DNA of 64,000 nt from Phoronis australis (GCA_002633005.1 NMRA01000277.1:478144-542143), one strand, 5' to 3'. Shown: positions 1-14,700, numbered from the stretch's first letter. Notes: generated from the letters alone by a model not told the origin. Numbers and translations: made by a program.

Positions 1-464
1 TGTGGTATCTCATTAAGATGGTATTCGTTTTTCCAGAAATTGACCTACAATGGGATCGGAACCGAGTGGCCCTGGTTCATACTTCACCGGCAGCAGTATT
101 TGTGAAGACTGGTCCGACTGGATGACCTGTCTTCCCGATTCAACAAGTTTCAGTCCATACCCGGTACACACGACTCCATGGCGTTTTATGGCGGGTATCT
201 TTTTGCTTGTCAAACCATGAGTCTCATGATGCAACTGGTGGCCGGCATTTGTTTTCTCGACATTCGTTGTCGACACATTTCAAACAGCTTCGCGATCCAC
301 CATGGAGTGAAATATCAAGGGACTAACTTTCACAAGGTTCTGCAGACGTCGTTCGATTTCTTAAATAGAAATCCGTCAGGGGGACTATTCTGATGAGTTT
401 AAACAAGAATACATTCCAGCGTCAAACACACAGAGCTTCCAGAAATCCTTTGAGTGGTATATAT

Positions 465-602
465 CCTGCCTCCCGTTCAGTAACGCTAGGACCTCGCTAA
501 AAAGCTCGCGAGATTACGTGAGATACATATATTACCGTGCATTTGAGAACACGTGACTTTGTCCTAGCGTAGGTCCTAGCGTCTACTGAACGCACGCCTG
601 GT
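465..602. mobile_element. Fold-back element, CGTTCAG family copy 1
   Basis: Ends CCCGTTCAGTAACGCTAGGACC and GGTCCTAGCGTCTACTGAACG are inverted repeats of each other. About 138 bp, no coding capacity. A second copy lies at 43952-44123. No target-site duplication is evident here. Confidence 0.6.
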
Positions 603-1160
603 TTGGCTCGGATAGGTTCTGGTTAAAATCAAGTACTCCAACGCTTGGTTACGTGAGGGAAAAATTGTCATCGTCGACCGTGCAAAAATGAATTACGGTA
701 TACCTTGGTACCACTTATATGTTAAAGATGACTATAAGGTTAAGTCAATACTTCGTCGTGACATTAACAAGAAACGAAATGGTATTCTACGCCATCTCGA
801 CAAGGCTCGCGGTACAGCAGGCTACAAATTCTTCGTCACTTTTTTTAGCGGTTCCAGTGGCGGTACCTATTCATATAGTGTTGCAAAAAGAATCAATGTT
901 CACGTGTATCGCTACTCAAAGAAGCAAAGGTAATCTCACGGCCGCCTGGGAATTGTCGTCATCGACTTTCCAGGTTCTTGGATCACTTACGCAATTTTCA
1001 TGACAAACCGCGGTGCTACAAAGGATAGGCCTTAGCGATTTCCATCTGCTCAGACATGTTTACTTGCAGTATTTCAGGACGAGACGGGACATCTATGATA
1101 GAAGTCACAATGAGCTACTTCGGGATTAAATGGTTTACTTTTTCAATTCGGTTGTGCCTT

Positions 1161-1305
1161 AGGCGGATCTAGGGGGGTCAAGGGGGTTCCGACCCCATTT
1201 CCCTTGAATTTAGTGATATCAAATCTAGAAATTTCAAATTGTTGACTTGGACCTCATTTTGAAAAATCCTTGATATGACCCCCTTTAAAAATGCTTGATC
1301 CGCCC
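1161..1305. mobile_element. GGCGGATC-terminated fold-back element
   Basis: Begins AGGCGGATCTAGGGGGGTCA and ends GCTTGATCCGCCC. The inner part (TTCCGACCCC, TTTAGTGATATCAA, TCCTTGATATGACCCCC) is related to the copy at 58199. Confidence 0.55.
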
Positions 1306-1491
1306 TTGTGTGCTAACGTTATCATATGGATAACAAGAACACCACCAAGGCGGTGCTAACAATCCTAGGCGTCAGCATCAGGAGAGAGGCAAGCTGGTAT
1401 TTACTCATCCCCCGTTTGGCAGTTCGTTTTGACAGCATCATCAAACCTTCTTTTATAGCAGTGCATATCTCAATTGTGAATTCACGTCTTC

Positions 1492-1929
1492 NNNNNNNNN
1501 NNNNNNNNNNNNNNNNNNNNNNNNNNNNNNNNNNNNNNNNNNNNNNNNNNNNNNNNNNNNNNNNNNNNNNNNNNNNNNNNNNNNNNNNNNNNNNNNNNNN
1601 NNNNNNNNNNNNNNNNNNNNNNNNNNNNNNNNNNNNNNNNNNNNNNNNNNNNNNNNNNNNNNNNNNNNNNNNNNNNNNNNNNNNNNNNNNNNNNNNNNNN
1701 NNNNNNNNNNNNNNNNNNNNNNNNNNNNNNNNNNNNNNNNNNNNNNNNNNNNNNNNNNNNNNNNNNNNNNNNNNNNNNNNNNNNNNNNNNNNNNNNNNNN
1801 NNNNNNNNNNNNNNNNNNNNNNNNNNNNNNNNNNNNNNNNNNNNNNNNNNNNNNNNNNNNNNNNNNNNNNNNNNNNNNNNNNNNNNNNNNNNNNNNNNNN
1901 NNNNNNNNNNNNNNNNNNNNNNNNNNNNN
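1492..1929. other. Assembly gap (438 N)
   Basis: Run of N. Open frames crossing it are artefacts of the gap. Confidence 1.
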
Positions 1930-2295
1930 GCATATGTTAGTGACATCTGTTGGTTCAAAAAAGAGGCTCATGCCCGAGTACATGCCTGGGAAGAAGCATC
2001 TTTTGGAAGGGTAAACATGTCACGTTCAAAGCATCCCAGTGCCAGTAATATGCAGTCTTTGAGTACCAAAGTGGTGTCATTTTATAGCTAAAGAGTTAAT
2101 CTTTCAAAAATAATGCTTGGATTCCAGATAACTTGAACATTTACTTTTGAAATCACGTTTGAAATCACGTTAAAATGCGCTAAAACAGTTGTCCCTTCCT
2201 GGTTATCTCTTCCTGTTATGACTAAGGTAATACAACTTCGTGATTTATTACGAGTAAATGTTTTAATAAAAATAATAATGGCAACGATATAATTG

Positions 2296-2422
2296 TTATT
2301 ATTGTTATCATTGTCATCATTGTCACCATTATCACCATTACCATCATCATCATCATCATCATTATTATTATTATCATTATTATTATTAAAAGTAGTAGTA
2401 GCAGTAGCAGTGGCAGTAGAAG
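2296..2422. repeat. ATT/ATC/ACC trinucleotide microsatellite
   Basis: Imperfect run of TTATTG, CATCAT, CACCAT, TCATCATCATCATCAT and AGTAGTAGCAGT triplets. The long N, D or L runs in its open frames come from the repeat. Confidence 0.95.
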
Positions 2423-4728
2423 GGTGTTCGCGCAATACGGCCGACACCAGCAGTGTGGATCTCGCTGGTCCCCTACGTGCCTAGCCAACACGCAGGTATC
2501 ACGCAGCGGCATGCGCTTTAGCATTGGTTGATGTAACCTCAGCAGTCACTGGTTAGCTTTACAGCACCGTGAAAAAATTGCGGACTGCGAACGATTTTTA
2601 GCATTGTCACGCAAGTGGCTTCGCAGCAACTATTTCGTTTCTGCGGTGATGTTTATAGCCGCGTGCTTGAAGCACGTACATGTACATGTACAATAAACAC
2701 ATATCTGGCCGATTTAACCGGTGTGTTATTCATACTGTATGAATACAAGACTCTATCGTAAAAAAGTCATCGACAGTAGAAAGATGCATTCCGAAGAGGC
2801 ACAACCTCAATTTCTAGGATTCACATTTCCAGAACATAAATTTTCTGAAGCACCGATTTGCCACAGACCTAATTTACACTTCAGTCCATCAGTCATGCCA
2901 GCATAGACTGTAGAATATCTATTTGTCGCGTAAACCGCTGCCTGTTGAGAATTAGACTAGCCAATCAAAAACGCCGGTGCAAAAAATTCCCAAGGAAAAT
3001 TAAGTGATACCTGCGTGCTGGCTTCTGAACACCTAGCGGCACGCAGGGAACCAGCGAGCAATGTGGATTAGATTGTCAGAGGACGTCAAATAATTGAAGG
3101 TCGAAATTGAGGATTTCTTTTATTTTTTTTTTCAATACAACTTTAACACTAAACTCGTACGTGAAATATACCAGAATTCACATTTACCCCCCCCCCCCTA
3201 AATTTTGAAAATTTCTTTGCGGACCCAGGCCCAACCCCCGTGAAATACTTCGACTTCAAGGAGCTAAAGGCATCCCGAACCGTTTTTTGCGCATGCCTTC
3301 GGAATCACCGAAAATTATTGAAAATACTTGAGATAAAAACATGTCAAGACCCGGTCATTAAATCATGACGAGTCTATGAAAACAGACTGCAAGTCCAAAC
3401 CTTTTGCCGTAAATGATTTTTGCCATTTATAAACAGGTCATGCAAGAAATTTACTTTTCAATGAATTCGATGCAAGTTGAATTTCAATTTTACTCTTCTC
3501 CCCCGAGCTCCATCTATTGTCAACTGAACACTGGCGGGTTTTCTTAGCCAGGTGTCTCAATAGCGTTAACATGAAAACAACACATAGCCATGAGCTACCA
3601 GGATAGCTACAGCACTCCGATGGTGACGGGCGATTTACATGTACTCCGGAACGCCTCGGGCATTGAATTCTACGAACGCAATGGAAAATACCCGCGTTCA
3701 GAGGAAGAGCGGTTACGTTCGCTAAATGTTCGCTCTGTTCAGCTTGCACTCTCTAAACACTTGCTACAAAGACCGGGAATACAGGGTAAAATAGTACTGC
3801 TTTATTGGAAAAGGCCTTACAATCACATGATTAAATAGGAATCCACTAACCTAATGAGATTCCCCAACCAATTTCTTGAGACACTCCGGAAATACACATT
3901 ACCTAGATTTCGGAACAAATTGAATGTAAAATTTAACTCAGTCTGCAGAATGGGTAACTACATGCATATCACTGAGATAAGATAAAATCTGGAATTAATT
4001 TCTCTAGTTATGGAATGGTACATCACCATTTAGTAAAATCCCATCTTAAGCCGATCAATTCAATACTACTAGGATATTGCTTAAAACATTTGAAGAAAAC
4101 ATAATACTCTAAATTTCGCGATCACAAAAGTTCGATAACTCTTTACGAGGTAAACTGCTACAGTAATCGATATCAATGAGTGACCAAAGCTTTAAGGAGT
4201 TAATGGACGGCTGTGGGAAAGGCCATCAGCTTCGAAGAACCTGGAAAAGGTAACATACTAACCGACAAGTGCGTTTATCTGTCAGAAGAACTAAATGTAC
4301 ATAAGAAAAATGTGAGTTTTGGGTGAAGTCACCAACACCGAGTCTATTCAAAACTTTTGAATATAACATGCCCGCCAGACTGTCAGAGAAGCCCAAGCTA
4401 TAGGACAACCCTAGAAACTTACAATGGCAATGCAATCTTAGAGTGAGGCAACAGTGTGTGTAGCACACGTGTTCAGTCTCTTCAAATCGATTGGTCTGGC
4501 CAACACCCAAACAATGGACATACATATACTGTTCAGTTGAACTACATATCGTACATTCTGAAGCCGCCCTTAAGCTCTCGCGAGAATCCCACAGAACACA
4601 GGTTTAATTCCTTTGATTACGAAAATTCCTGGATGGAGAAAGCTTTACATTTCAAGAATGAATAATGTAGACAAACGCTGTCTTCGTAGCCCGAAATGCA
4701 CGCAAACTTACAAGGGTTTTGAAAAGTC

Positions 4729-4844
4729 GCATGCGCAGTCTGAATAACTACACTAGATTATGCATTGCTGTCTGTAATGTGATGGGCATGCGCAGTCTTA
4801 ATAACGACACTAGATTATGCATTGCTGTCTGTAATGTGATGGGC
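4729..4844. repeat. 57-bp tandem duplication
   Basis: GCATGCGCAGTCTGAATAAC to CTGTAATGTGATGG is repeated once with three or so changes. Confidence 0.9.
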
Positions 4845-6547
4845 ACACCCGAGCTAGTACAGATGTCACACTCGATATGTACATGTAAGTTCTATTAATA
4901 TTTTATGGATTTTATAGCTCTTCAGATGAAACGGTGAGTAGGGTTCATCATTTAGAATATAACAACTTCAGTGTCATTAATGTTTAAGGTTAAATATTAT
5001 CATGTTTAATACTTCATCACTAATGTACAGCTGTATAGTTTTCAAGAAGCATGACAATTTTTCTTAAATTTCGAAAATTGGAGAACGTTCAAAACAATAC
5101 TTTGCCGCTGCTGTTCAAATGTTTTAGTTTTATTTTTCGTTTAATTCAATTTTCAGTTTTAGTCATAACGTTGACAAAGACATGCGACTCAATGGGATTT
5201 ATTCACGTTTTGTTTCTGAAAACCACCCCACGACGTATAGTACAGTCTGCTTTTCCATATCCAGCTTATACCACAATACGTTACCACGACCCCTGTCGTG
5301 ATAAACTTCTAATGTAAGTGTAAAAATCATAGCCACTTTGTTGCTGGCCATCCAACAGAAAATGAGAAACACCTCTAGAATTTTTTCGATGGCAGTTGGC
5401 CTGGCTGTCATCTCCCACAGTAGTGATTACCACTAGGTGGAGCTGTTGAACAGAGTACCTTGTATATAGGTCTAGTAGGAAAGCGACTACAATATGTACA
5501 CAACAACCTGATGAAGTTATTTACTGGTAAGTGCAAAAAGAAATTGACAGAAACTAAAATTCTGTAAAATTACGTAAAAACAGGATTTGCTTGATGTAAA
5601 GTGACATACAGTTACGCAGGACCTTGCCCTACAGTCTACTTCATTACCCCAGTACCTACAAAAGTATAATTTGAACACAGTTTAAGAGCATCTTCTGAAA
5701 GTACAAGCAGGAAACCTGAAGAATTTGATGTTGGACTTAATAACAATTTGTCAATAATTTAGTCACCTGACCATGTTTTTCAATAAAGTATTGAAAAGAG
5801 GAAGGAACATCTTTATCAAAGCACAACTATCAATAACATGACCAAATTCTGTTTGATAAAATCGTTCAAGATTAAATAACAAAAATGCTGTTACACTTTT
5901 CTAGATTATCATTTCAGTTTCTCTTATAAAAATCATAGAAATGATATTTTTGATAACCCCTTTGCAAAAGCGACACATTTTAAAACAATTCCTTAAAACG
6001 TTTGTGAGAACAATGCATAAAGCACAGTTTACCTGAAAATTTCATATCGATGCGATCGTCCATTTCTGAGATATAATGTTACGAACTTTGCCAAACATGC
6101 CCTTTCTTTAGGGGTTCAACATAACCTAGAGACTGAAATCAGTAATTTGGTCTTACACTGTATGTAACATAAGTCCTTCTAAAAAATTATTAAATCTGAC
6201 TTTTAGCAAATATACAAAGATTGTGAGAATGTACCCGTCATTGCTAATTACTGAGACAATTTGTGTAATTATTGTTTTCTAGGGTGTGTACATCAATAAC
6301 CAAATGTCTAAACCTTGACACAGAACCTCAACTGGGATCTTAATACAAAATCCTAACCAGAGTCTTCAACAATTTAAATACAACAGACTCTAGTTGACGG
6401 AACTTTACAGTTCACTGATAAATTGTCTGGTCATCTCCAACACATCATAGAAAGCAATAAGTTTGAGTAAGTAGCAGACAACTGCTATTCAAGGAAATAA
6501 CATTTCTTATATGGGCACAACCTACGACAATATTACCAGAGCTTACA

Positions 6548-7016
6548 CATGGGCAGCGCACCGTAGGGGGCTTGGGGTGTTAAAGGCCCTCCCCCCACTT
6601 ATTTCAGTGTTGCGCTGCCCATCGGCATGGGCAGCGCACACCAAAGGGAGCTGGGGGACTACAACCCTCCCTCACACTTATTTTAGTATTGCGCTACCCA
6701 TTGGCATGGGCAGCGCACACCAAAGGGAGCTGGGGGACTATAACCCTCCCTCACATTTATTTTAGTGTTGCACTACCCATTGGCATGGGCAGCGCACACC
6801 AAAGGGAGCTGGGGGACTATAACCCTCCCTCACACTTATTTTAGTGTTGCGCTACCCGTCGGTATGGGCGGCGTACACCAAAGGGAACTGGGGGACTACA
6901 GCCCTCCCTCACACTTATTTTTAGTTTTGCGCTACCCGTTGGCATGGGCGGCGTACACAAAAGGGGGCTGGGGGCTATAGCCCCCACATACATGTATTTC
7001 AGTGCTGCACCACCCA
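6548..7016. repeat. 79-bp minisatellite, about six units
   Basis: CATGGGCAGCGCACACC-type unit starts lie at 6548, 6626, 6705, 6784, 6863 and 6943, at intervals of 78-80. Units carry AAAGGGAGCTGGGGGACTA and CCCTCCCTCACACTTATTTT. The apparent open frames are repeat artefacts. Confidence 0.9.
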
Positions 7017-8792
7017 TGTTACACAGCAGTGCATAAAAGACACTGAACGTACAGTAACACATCACAAATTTAGGACACAGGTGAAATCTTATTTTCCTCA
7101 GTTTTTAAAAAAATGATAATTACCACAAATTAAAGGCTTTATCAGTCTCGAGTCGTACACCATAGATATCATTAGCCAGTGTTTTGAGAAACTGCGAGCA
7201 CTCCCAAAATGTAACAGAAATGAAAATTGACAAATTTTGATCCTTCTTTTTGTCCAAAATTGATGAGCTATCACTGTAGTGTACGATACTGATAAATAAA
7301 ATAAAAGGTGACCTGACTGTTACGGTAGATCAACTGCAACAAGTTGTCACAACACTCCACCCACTCAGTTAGAAGTAAGCATAACAATTTTCAAGAAAAA
7401 CAAAACACTATGGAATTCTATGTCGACACATCCTAGGTCAATATTACCAAAGGTTGGCGAGCAAAATACATCAGTACAATTCAAAATCATGATAGGTCAA
7501 AAGGTGACTAGATTGCTAATGCTAATTCTGGCCAAATTCAGTTTGGTTCATCAATCTATCATCGATCAGCTGGACTTAATGCCAACTAGTAACTGATCTG
7601 GAGACTAGAGTTGCAAACTGACACATCGCGAGACATACTTCAAGTTACTTTAACACCAAGCAAACAGTCAATAGAGAGGTCGAATTTTGACAAAATTTTG
7701 CTGGTTTCAAGTGCAGACTGTTCTGAATCACTGCATGAAGTGGTGAACCATTTACAGAGAATTCAATGCATAGTAATGTCAACGCTTACATTCTGAACAG
7801 CACCCTACCGGGCCAACCGTAAACATCCACTTATGTCACACACTCGCCTGACTTTGCACACCCAACATAATTTCTGAAATTTAATTTATTTTTTCACATT
7901 AGCCTAAGGTAACTTTGAGTGCTGCCTCTTTATGGAAATGAGCTGTAAGATGGTTTCCCCCTGTAGTAAAATTTTGTTACTAAAATTCACTGCGCAGTAT
8001 AACAGATTGCTAAAATGTACATTAAACGTTTGGTACGAGAACCCAAAACCCTAAACAATTTTACTAAGATTATCTTGGAATTTTCTTCTCATATAATTCA
8101 TTATAATTCAGAAGCAACCCTTCATTAACACAAACGTCGCTGAAAACATGACTAAACTTTCTGTGGGAAAGTTTCGTAGAGTCGCCTGTAGTGTCGAAAC
8201 AATCTTCTTTCTTCAGGTGATCAGCTATGAGGCAAAACACCGTGAGACACGACAAAACACTAGCTATATTTCGAGACTACATGTCTCATCATCAGGCATC
8301 ATTACACTTGTGCAGTCTCTTATAATAATTTGTTTGTTTGTTATGTCTTTTGTTTCGACACCATGAGCAACTGTATCAAGTTTTTAAACAAAAAGTATAG
8401 TGTCGTATTTTCAACGACGTTTATGTAATTTGTTGACAAGATATATCACTTAGTCATTGATTTTTATCAACACAAATCAGAAAAAGACATCCACCGGTAG
8501 TTACCGAATTTCCCTCAACCTAGCCACATACAGGCACAGCTTGATTTTTATATACTTCACAGCATCCATTACCTCGCCAAAAGTCCGTAGCTCATGTGAG
8601 ACACTAGCTGTATGTTTTTTCCTAGTGGCAAGTCAGACTGTATCAGCATAGATCTGCTGCAGTTTCGTCTGAGACACAACTAGCAGTCCCATTGTACATG
8701 TACATGTACAGCTCCCTCTATGGTGAATCGAGCACCACCAGCACATATCCACTGTGTTATCCAATCAAATTCTTGCTAGAGCAATCACGATA

Positions 8793-11700
8793 TCATGACA
8801 AAAGCGCTGGAAGTCTCGCCGACACAATCTCAGTCCGTCGGCGCGCCACCGCCATGATGTCATCTGACATTTGCTCCACCACCGTATACCTGACATGTTG
8901 AAAGCTGAAGATGTCCTGCAGGAAACCTAACACTTGATCCTGAAATGGGCAAAAATGGAAGTGCAAACATGGTGGCCAAGGAAAGGATCATGTAAAACAC
9001 GAGATAGAATACGAATACTTTGAAAAATTGGCATTGAGTGAGAACAAATTTGTCGTTATTGCAAACCCCTTTATTCCTGATATACAGCATTTAGTCATTC
9101 TGTTCAATTCCCCCCCCCCACATCCCCCGCTCCCCTTTACCAAGATGGCCAACACCTATTTCACAAATGAGAAATTTAAGAAAAATAAAGGGAAATTGAC
9201 AAGAGGAAAAAACATTTAAGAAAATGATTATAAAATCAGCAGGGAATATTTTCTTCTGAATTATAAAGAGAAAACACTGAATCAATATATGTGAATTACT
9301 TCAAAATAAACGTGAATGTCTGCAAAGAAAGCCAAATTCAATCACACGTACATGACTTTCTATAACCAGGTTACACAATAATTTCTTTACTAGGGACTCC
9401 TTCAATTGAGCACAAAACATTATTTTCAAAATGCCAAAGCACAACATCCTACTTCACCCACCTTGAAAAACATACAGAGAGTCTTGAGGTCACTATCTGG
9501 GCCAAGAAATCCCCAGGCCAGCACAGGGGTCACATGTTCCGAGACCGCATAGAAGTGGGCGTTGAAGCCCTCCTGCCATTTTAGCATGCGACGCTTGGCC
9601 TTTAGTACAGACCAGGCAGCCGTTGACAGAGCCTGTTGATGGTGGAACGTCACAGTATTAATATTACTTTCCGACAGNAATCAATATATGTGAATTACTT
9701 CAAAATAAACGTGACTGTCTGCAAAGAAAGTCAAATTCAATCACATGTACATGACATTCTATAACCAGGTTACACAATAATTTCTTTAGGGACCCCATCA
9801 ATTGAGCACAAAACATTATTTTCAAAATGCCAAAGCACAACATCCTACTTCACCCACCTTGAAAAACATACAGAGAGTCTTGAGGTCACTATCTGGGCCA
9901 AGAAATCCCCAGGCCAGCACAGGGGTCACATGTTCCGAGACCGCATAGAAGTGGGCGTTGAAGCCCTCCTGCCATTTTAGCATGCGACGCTTGGCCTTTA
10001 GTACAGACCAGGCAGCCGTTGACAGAGCCTGTTGATGGTGGAACGTCACAGTATTAATATTACTTTCCGACAGACACGCTCTCCTGGATCCTATGCATTA
10101 TTAATCTTAAAGATCCATGCAGCAATAATTACACGTAGGTCAGCTGAAATCCCACAATGGAAATTGAAATACAGCAAGTGGTAGAAATTATCAAATTTCC
10201 GATAGTCTCTAAATTTTGGGACTATAAATAAATTCAAGCCAAAATCGATTTTTTGACTCTGAAGATTTTGGTGTTCATCATATTTCTTAAATATGAGACA
10301 CTGTCTTTAGTGAATGTAATATCAGAACCTGAAAATAGACTTGGCAGTCCTTAACATCATAAAGATAACTGCCGAAGCAATGTTTTCACGCGTCCCCATA
10401 GTATGTACAATCGACGTGAATGTTCAGTCAAGGATAGTGATTTTTGAATTTGGAACAGCCAATTACTTATCTCTAAAATTTGGTAAAAGCTCTGACCATG
10501 AGCAAAACATTTTTCAATGTCCCAAATGGAAGAATATTTACCATGATTATACTGACAATGAACTTTCCAGCTGAATCAATAATGAAATTTCATTTGGACC
10601 ATAATGTTAGCCTGTGATATTTGGGACACTAAGTCACTAAAAACAAAAAATCAATCCACCACAAAACTACGGTTCTCAACAAAGACACTGCATAAGGCTT
10701 TAAAGCCAGCCTTTGTGGTATAGTGCTAAACAGTTTGAAGTTGGCAATTCTTTTAGCCTATTATCAAATAATTGTCTGATCATTTTACAAATCTCAAAGT
10801 AAGGAATCTGTCTGAAAAGTCTATACCCAAGCGAGACTGACATTGCTGTGGGAAAAGATTTTTTTAAAACACAGGATACATAGCGAGGAAGGATTTTAGA
10901 TACGCAATGCTTTAATCAGAGCCAACTTCTGGTGAAATCAACAAACCAGGGTTTTGTCTCCTATTAGTTACATGTATCACTACATGGAACACACGTCTGG
11001 ACATTTTGCCGGCAATCAAATAAACTGTAGTTTTCCTACACTACAATGTACATGTATGAGTCGAGTTTTTGAGAATTACACTTACCCTATAATTTACTAT
11101 AGAATGACAATTTGCAATGTAGCTTAAAACCATCAAATGAAGTGTTCATTCATATGTACAGAATCCATCTCACTTTATGGGTTGATGACAGTCTATGTAC
11201 TATGGTCCACTCACCGTTTCCTTGAACCTGTCAGATAGCCACCTATTCTGAACCACAGCCGTGACTGACGAGGGTGGGTTGGCCAGGTCATCGAAGGCGT
11301 CCATTAGAATGAAGTCAAGAACGATATCATAAAACGTTAACGCTTTCACCTGGTGAGGAAAATAATCATTAAAAGCAATTCCATTTAAGGGGGTAAAGGT
11401 AGCATTAAGTCAAATGACTTTAAGAATTTTAGAGAAAGTGAAAAATGAGGATCATGCATGTTAAGTGTAAACCCCAGGCTTATTTATTTGCGCTGCCATC
11501 TTATGTCAGTTTCAACTCACAACAGATGGCAGCACTTAGTCGTAAACTCTCGTGTATTGAAAGGTTTTTTCTTTTTGTTTAGTCTTTAGTCTCTATAAAA
11601 TCACAAGTTTAAGCAAAAGAATGTCTTCATCTCAATAACGTATTTTGCATTTTGCTTTCATTCCCAACCACAATCAACAGGGGCCCTTGATGTCTAATTC

Positions 11701-14700
11701 TGAGGCCGTATGATGCACAATTCCCCTCAATAAGCCCAAACATTTGTAAAATAATCAAAGACAAAATTAGAACCAACTATGCTGTTGCGGCCTTACCACT
11801 GAGACTGAAGTACAACATTGTTAGAATTCTGCTTGTTGATGACTGTGTTTCAGCTTATTTCATAATAAGGGTCACTTAAGCGTGGTGACCGCTTCGTGGT
11901 GAGTGGCAAGGTCTTAACTCAAACGAGAATAAGGTTTTATTTGAAATAGTATCAGAATTTCTTTATAACATTAAATCTCTTTGTGTGAGTGGATAGAATT
12001 TTATACATCTGAATGAAAATGAATTATTTTCATTCGTTGTCATATCTCATTGTATTCTTAACATTAGTTTTTTTTTTTATTTATGCATTTTTCGTATATA
12101 ATCATTGTATATAGACTTCTTTGTATTTTATACCCATGCCTCTTGGCGCTTTCTGGGTTATGTATATTCATTGTATTCTGAAGATTTCGTAATAAACATT
12201 AAAAAAAGTGGAAAGGTTCTCAATGAGAATGTCATAATAAGGGTCACTTGCGTGTGGTGACTGCTTGGTGGTGAGTAGCAGGGTTCCCAATGGGAATGAC
12301 TTGTGTGTGGTGACCGCTTGGTGGTGAGTGGCAAGGTTCCCAAGGGAAATGCTGTCCTTGGTAAGAATCCGATTACCACCTGTCAGTGAACAAAGCGTGG
12401 TTCACATGTGTCAGTATCAGCAACCAGAAACGCAATCTGTCTGACAACAAGCCTTACCCCTCTGCCACTCAATCTGTCTGACAACAAGCCTTACCCCTCT
12501 GCCACTCAATCTGTCTGACAACCAGCATTACCCCTCCGCCACTCAATCTGTCTGACTACCAGCCTTACCCTTCTGCCGACAATCTGTCTGACAAACAGCC
12601 TTACCCCTCTGCCACTCAATTCATCTTCAATCATGCCCCAGCTTTCTTCTTTTTCAGCAAATTTTATCATGTCGTCGAAAGTACTGTAAAACTCCACCGG
12701 GTCCTATGAATGAAATGAAATAAACAATGTATTACAACAGTCCCTCAACAAACTTTTGTCCCATACGTAGAAAACGTGTTGTATCAAAAGTGTTTTTTTG
12801 GAAAGATTGGGATAATTCTGGTTATACCGCCAGAAAACGCACGCATTCATGGATACTTCGCAAGATTATCTAACTTTTTAACATCAGAGTTGTAGCTCAC
12901 AGCACATCAGTGAAATCTTCAGTCAGACAAAAGCACAAGCTAGACTCCATCAAATAACACGAAAAATTCAAATGATGTGGAAACAAGACTTAAAATGCTT
13001 GGCGGAGATCACAAAACAATGGGTAAATCAGGGCTTGGAACTACCAATGACAAAAAACGCGGAAACTTTTACGGCCCAAAACATGCGCGCTACCCAGCCT
13101 TGAAATAGTCGATGTGAACCTTTCGCCGACAAAAATCGGTAGGACTTAAAAAAAAACGTTACCCCCACACATTTTTGGCTGCAAAGCCGTAGTATTTGTC
13201 ACCGTGGTTTACAATCACACGAGACGCCATTGAAAATCCCACCACGCTATCCCAGATGCCCCGGCAATGTTGGCAATTTACGTTCCTCCGAAACATAAAG
13301 AGCAACTTCTGCTTTTCGAGGTGAACGTCGTCGGCAACGCCGCGGTAAGAAATGAATTTGCCGCGGAAATTTTATATCAAATCCGATATTTTTACGCGGA
13401 AATATAATAAAATGCGCGGACAGAACATTTGAAAAAAGCAGAAATCTGCTTTTCCGCGGAAAATTCCAAGCCCTGGTAAATAGCATAAAATTCAAGAGTC
13501 GTTGTGTAATTCTGAACGATTGCATTAAACCACAAAACAATATGAAATCAGAGTTCCCCCTGGTTGCCAAGTAAAATAAAAGGATGTGGGTGAAGTGCAA
13601 TTGTTGGATTCACGCAATTCACATCATAACAACATGGGAGATAATAACTTACAGGGGTCCCGCATTTTGAGAACAAGTTTGACGCTCATTATTCAGTGAA
13701 GAAAAATGGCCAGGGAGACTTCCTGTGCACTGTATTAATTGATATATAATGGATAGACAAACTGAGCTAAATAATCAAAATAACATCTCGTTACCAGGCA
13801 CGTGAAGTCATACCACTCCAAGTATCATTTTTTAAGAGTTCAATACATCTCCTGTCATCAGTTGTGTAAAATTCACACGTTAAAAGGTAGTCACGATAAT
13901 AGTGGGCCCATCCCTGGTGAACAATGACAGTTTCAAGATATGGCACAGCGACAAACAAACTACAACTTTGCGATGGTACAGTGCCTTCAGCTATTCAGTC
14001 AGCAAGTATATTGATGTAACAGCTGCAGAGATATTCTGAACTTGATATCCTGTCCAACATTTTACAGGTTAGTCATACCTTCTCTGCATGCACCAAGAGA
14101 CCTGCGATCATTTGGCGACCGCTATCACAGAAGTAGCTCCTGATTGTTTCATCTTTGAACATCTCCTGCAAAACAAGAAGACAAGCTCAATATGAAGTAA
14201 TAAGCAAGGGGTAAATGGTCATCAAACTCCTTCTGCCCGTGGGAAGCGAACTGTTGCCTGTGGCAAGTGAACGCCTGCTACCCTGTGGCCCTTGAATGTT
14301 TGCTGCTCACAAATAACCTAGCCTAGAAAACACTGGTTCTCAATATCACCAACCATTCATTTTGCGTATCACCTCAAATTTGGCGAACGTGCTCTTCCAA
14401 AGTTGGAAACTTGCCATACATTCCATATCCAATGTGGATTTCACCTCCTGTATGCATAGTGTCTGGGACAAGACAAAGTCATCTGTTCTTTCAGATGTTT
14501 TTATGAACCATATAAATGATTACCCACACAGTGTGCACTGGACCCAGTTCCCATCACCTACATGCATCTACTTCATCAACAAAGTCATGCCTTATCATCA
14601 TTTATGTTCAACATTTGTCCCTGAAATTGAACACTATCCTCGGTCAAACTGTCCCCATGCATAGTGTCCAGAACTACACTTTATTTATCGTATACTGTAC

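Larger units (their letters stand above)
1..8792. other. Intergenic, no convincing gene
   Basis: Apart from the listed gap and repeats I see no exon with a recognisable family. An 87-codon minus frame ends at 13-15 in TAA, is unidentified, and could be an exon of a gene running off the left edge. The 3' UTR of mitoguardin should occupy the right end. A minus-strand AATAAA lies at 7885-7890. Confidence 0.5.

Noticed and set aside
1322-1983. Four long open frames across the N gap
   Set aside because: The codons are almost all N; the real flanking sequence shows no recognisable coding.
2088-2524. Asn/Asp-rich and Leu-rich proteins
   Set aside because: Produced by the trinucleotide microsatellite in different frames.
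3438-3838. Overlapping plus and minus frames of 82 and 103 codons
   Set aside because: Neither has a recognised motif, and two overlapping opposite frames in one stretch suggest chance.
6511-7065. Several frames of 70-84 codons in the 79-bp minisatellite
   Set aside because: They are translations of a tandem repeat in different phases, with no family match.
6548-12616. CRISPR-like arrays (79-, 37- and 20-bp repeats)
   Set aside because: Units are head-to-tail without unique spacers, and the genome is eukaryotic with spliced genes.
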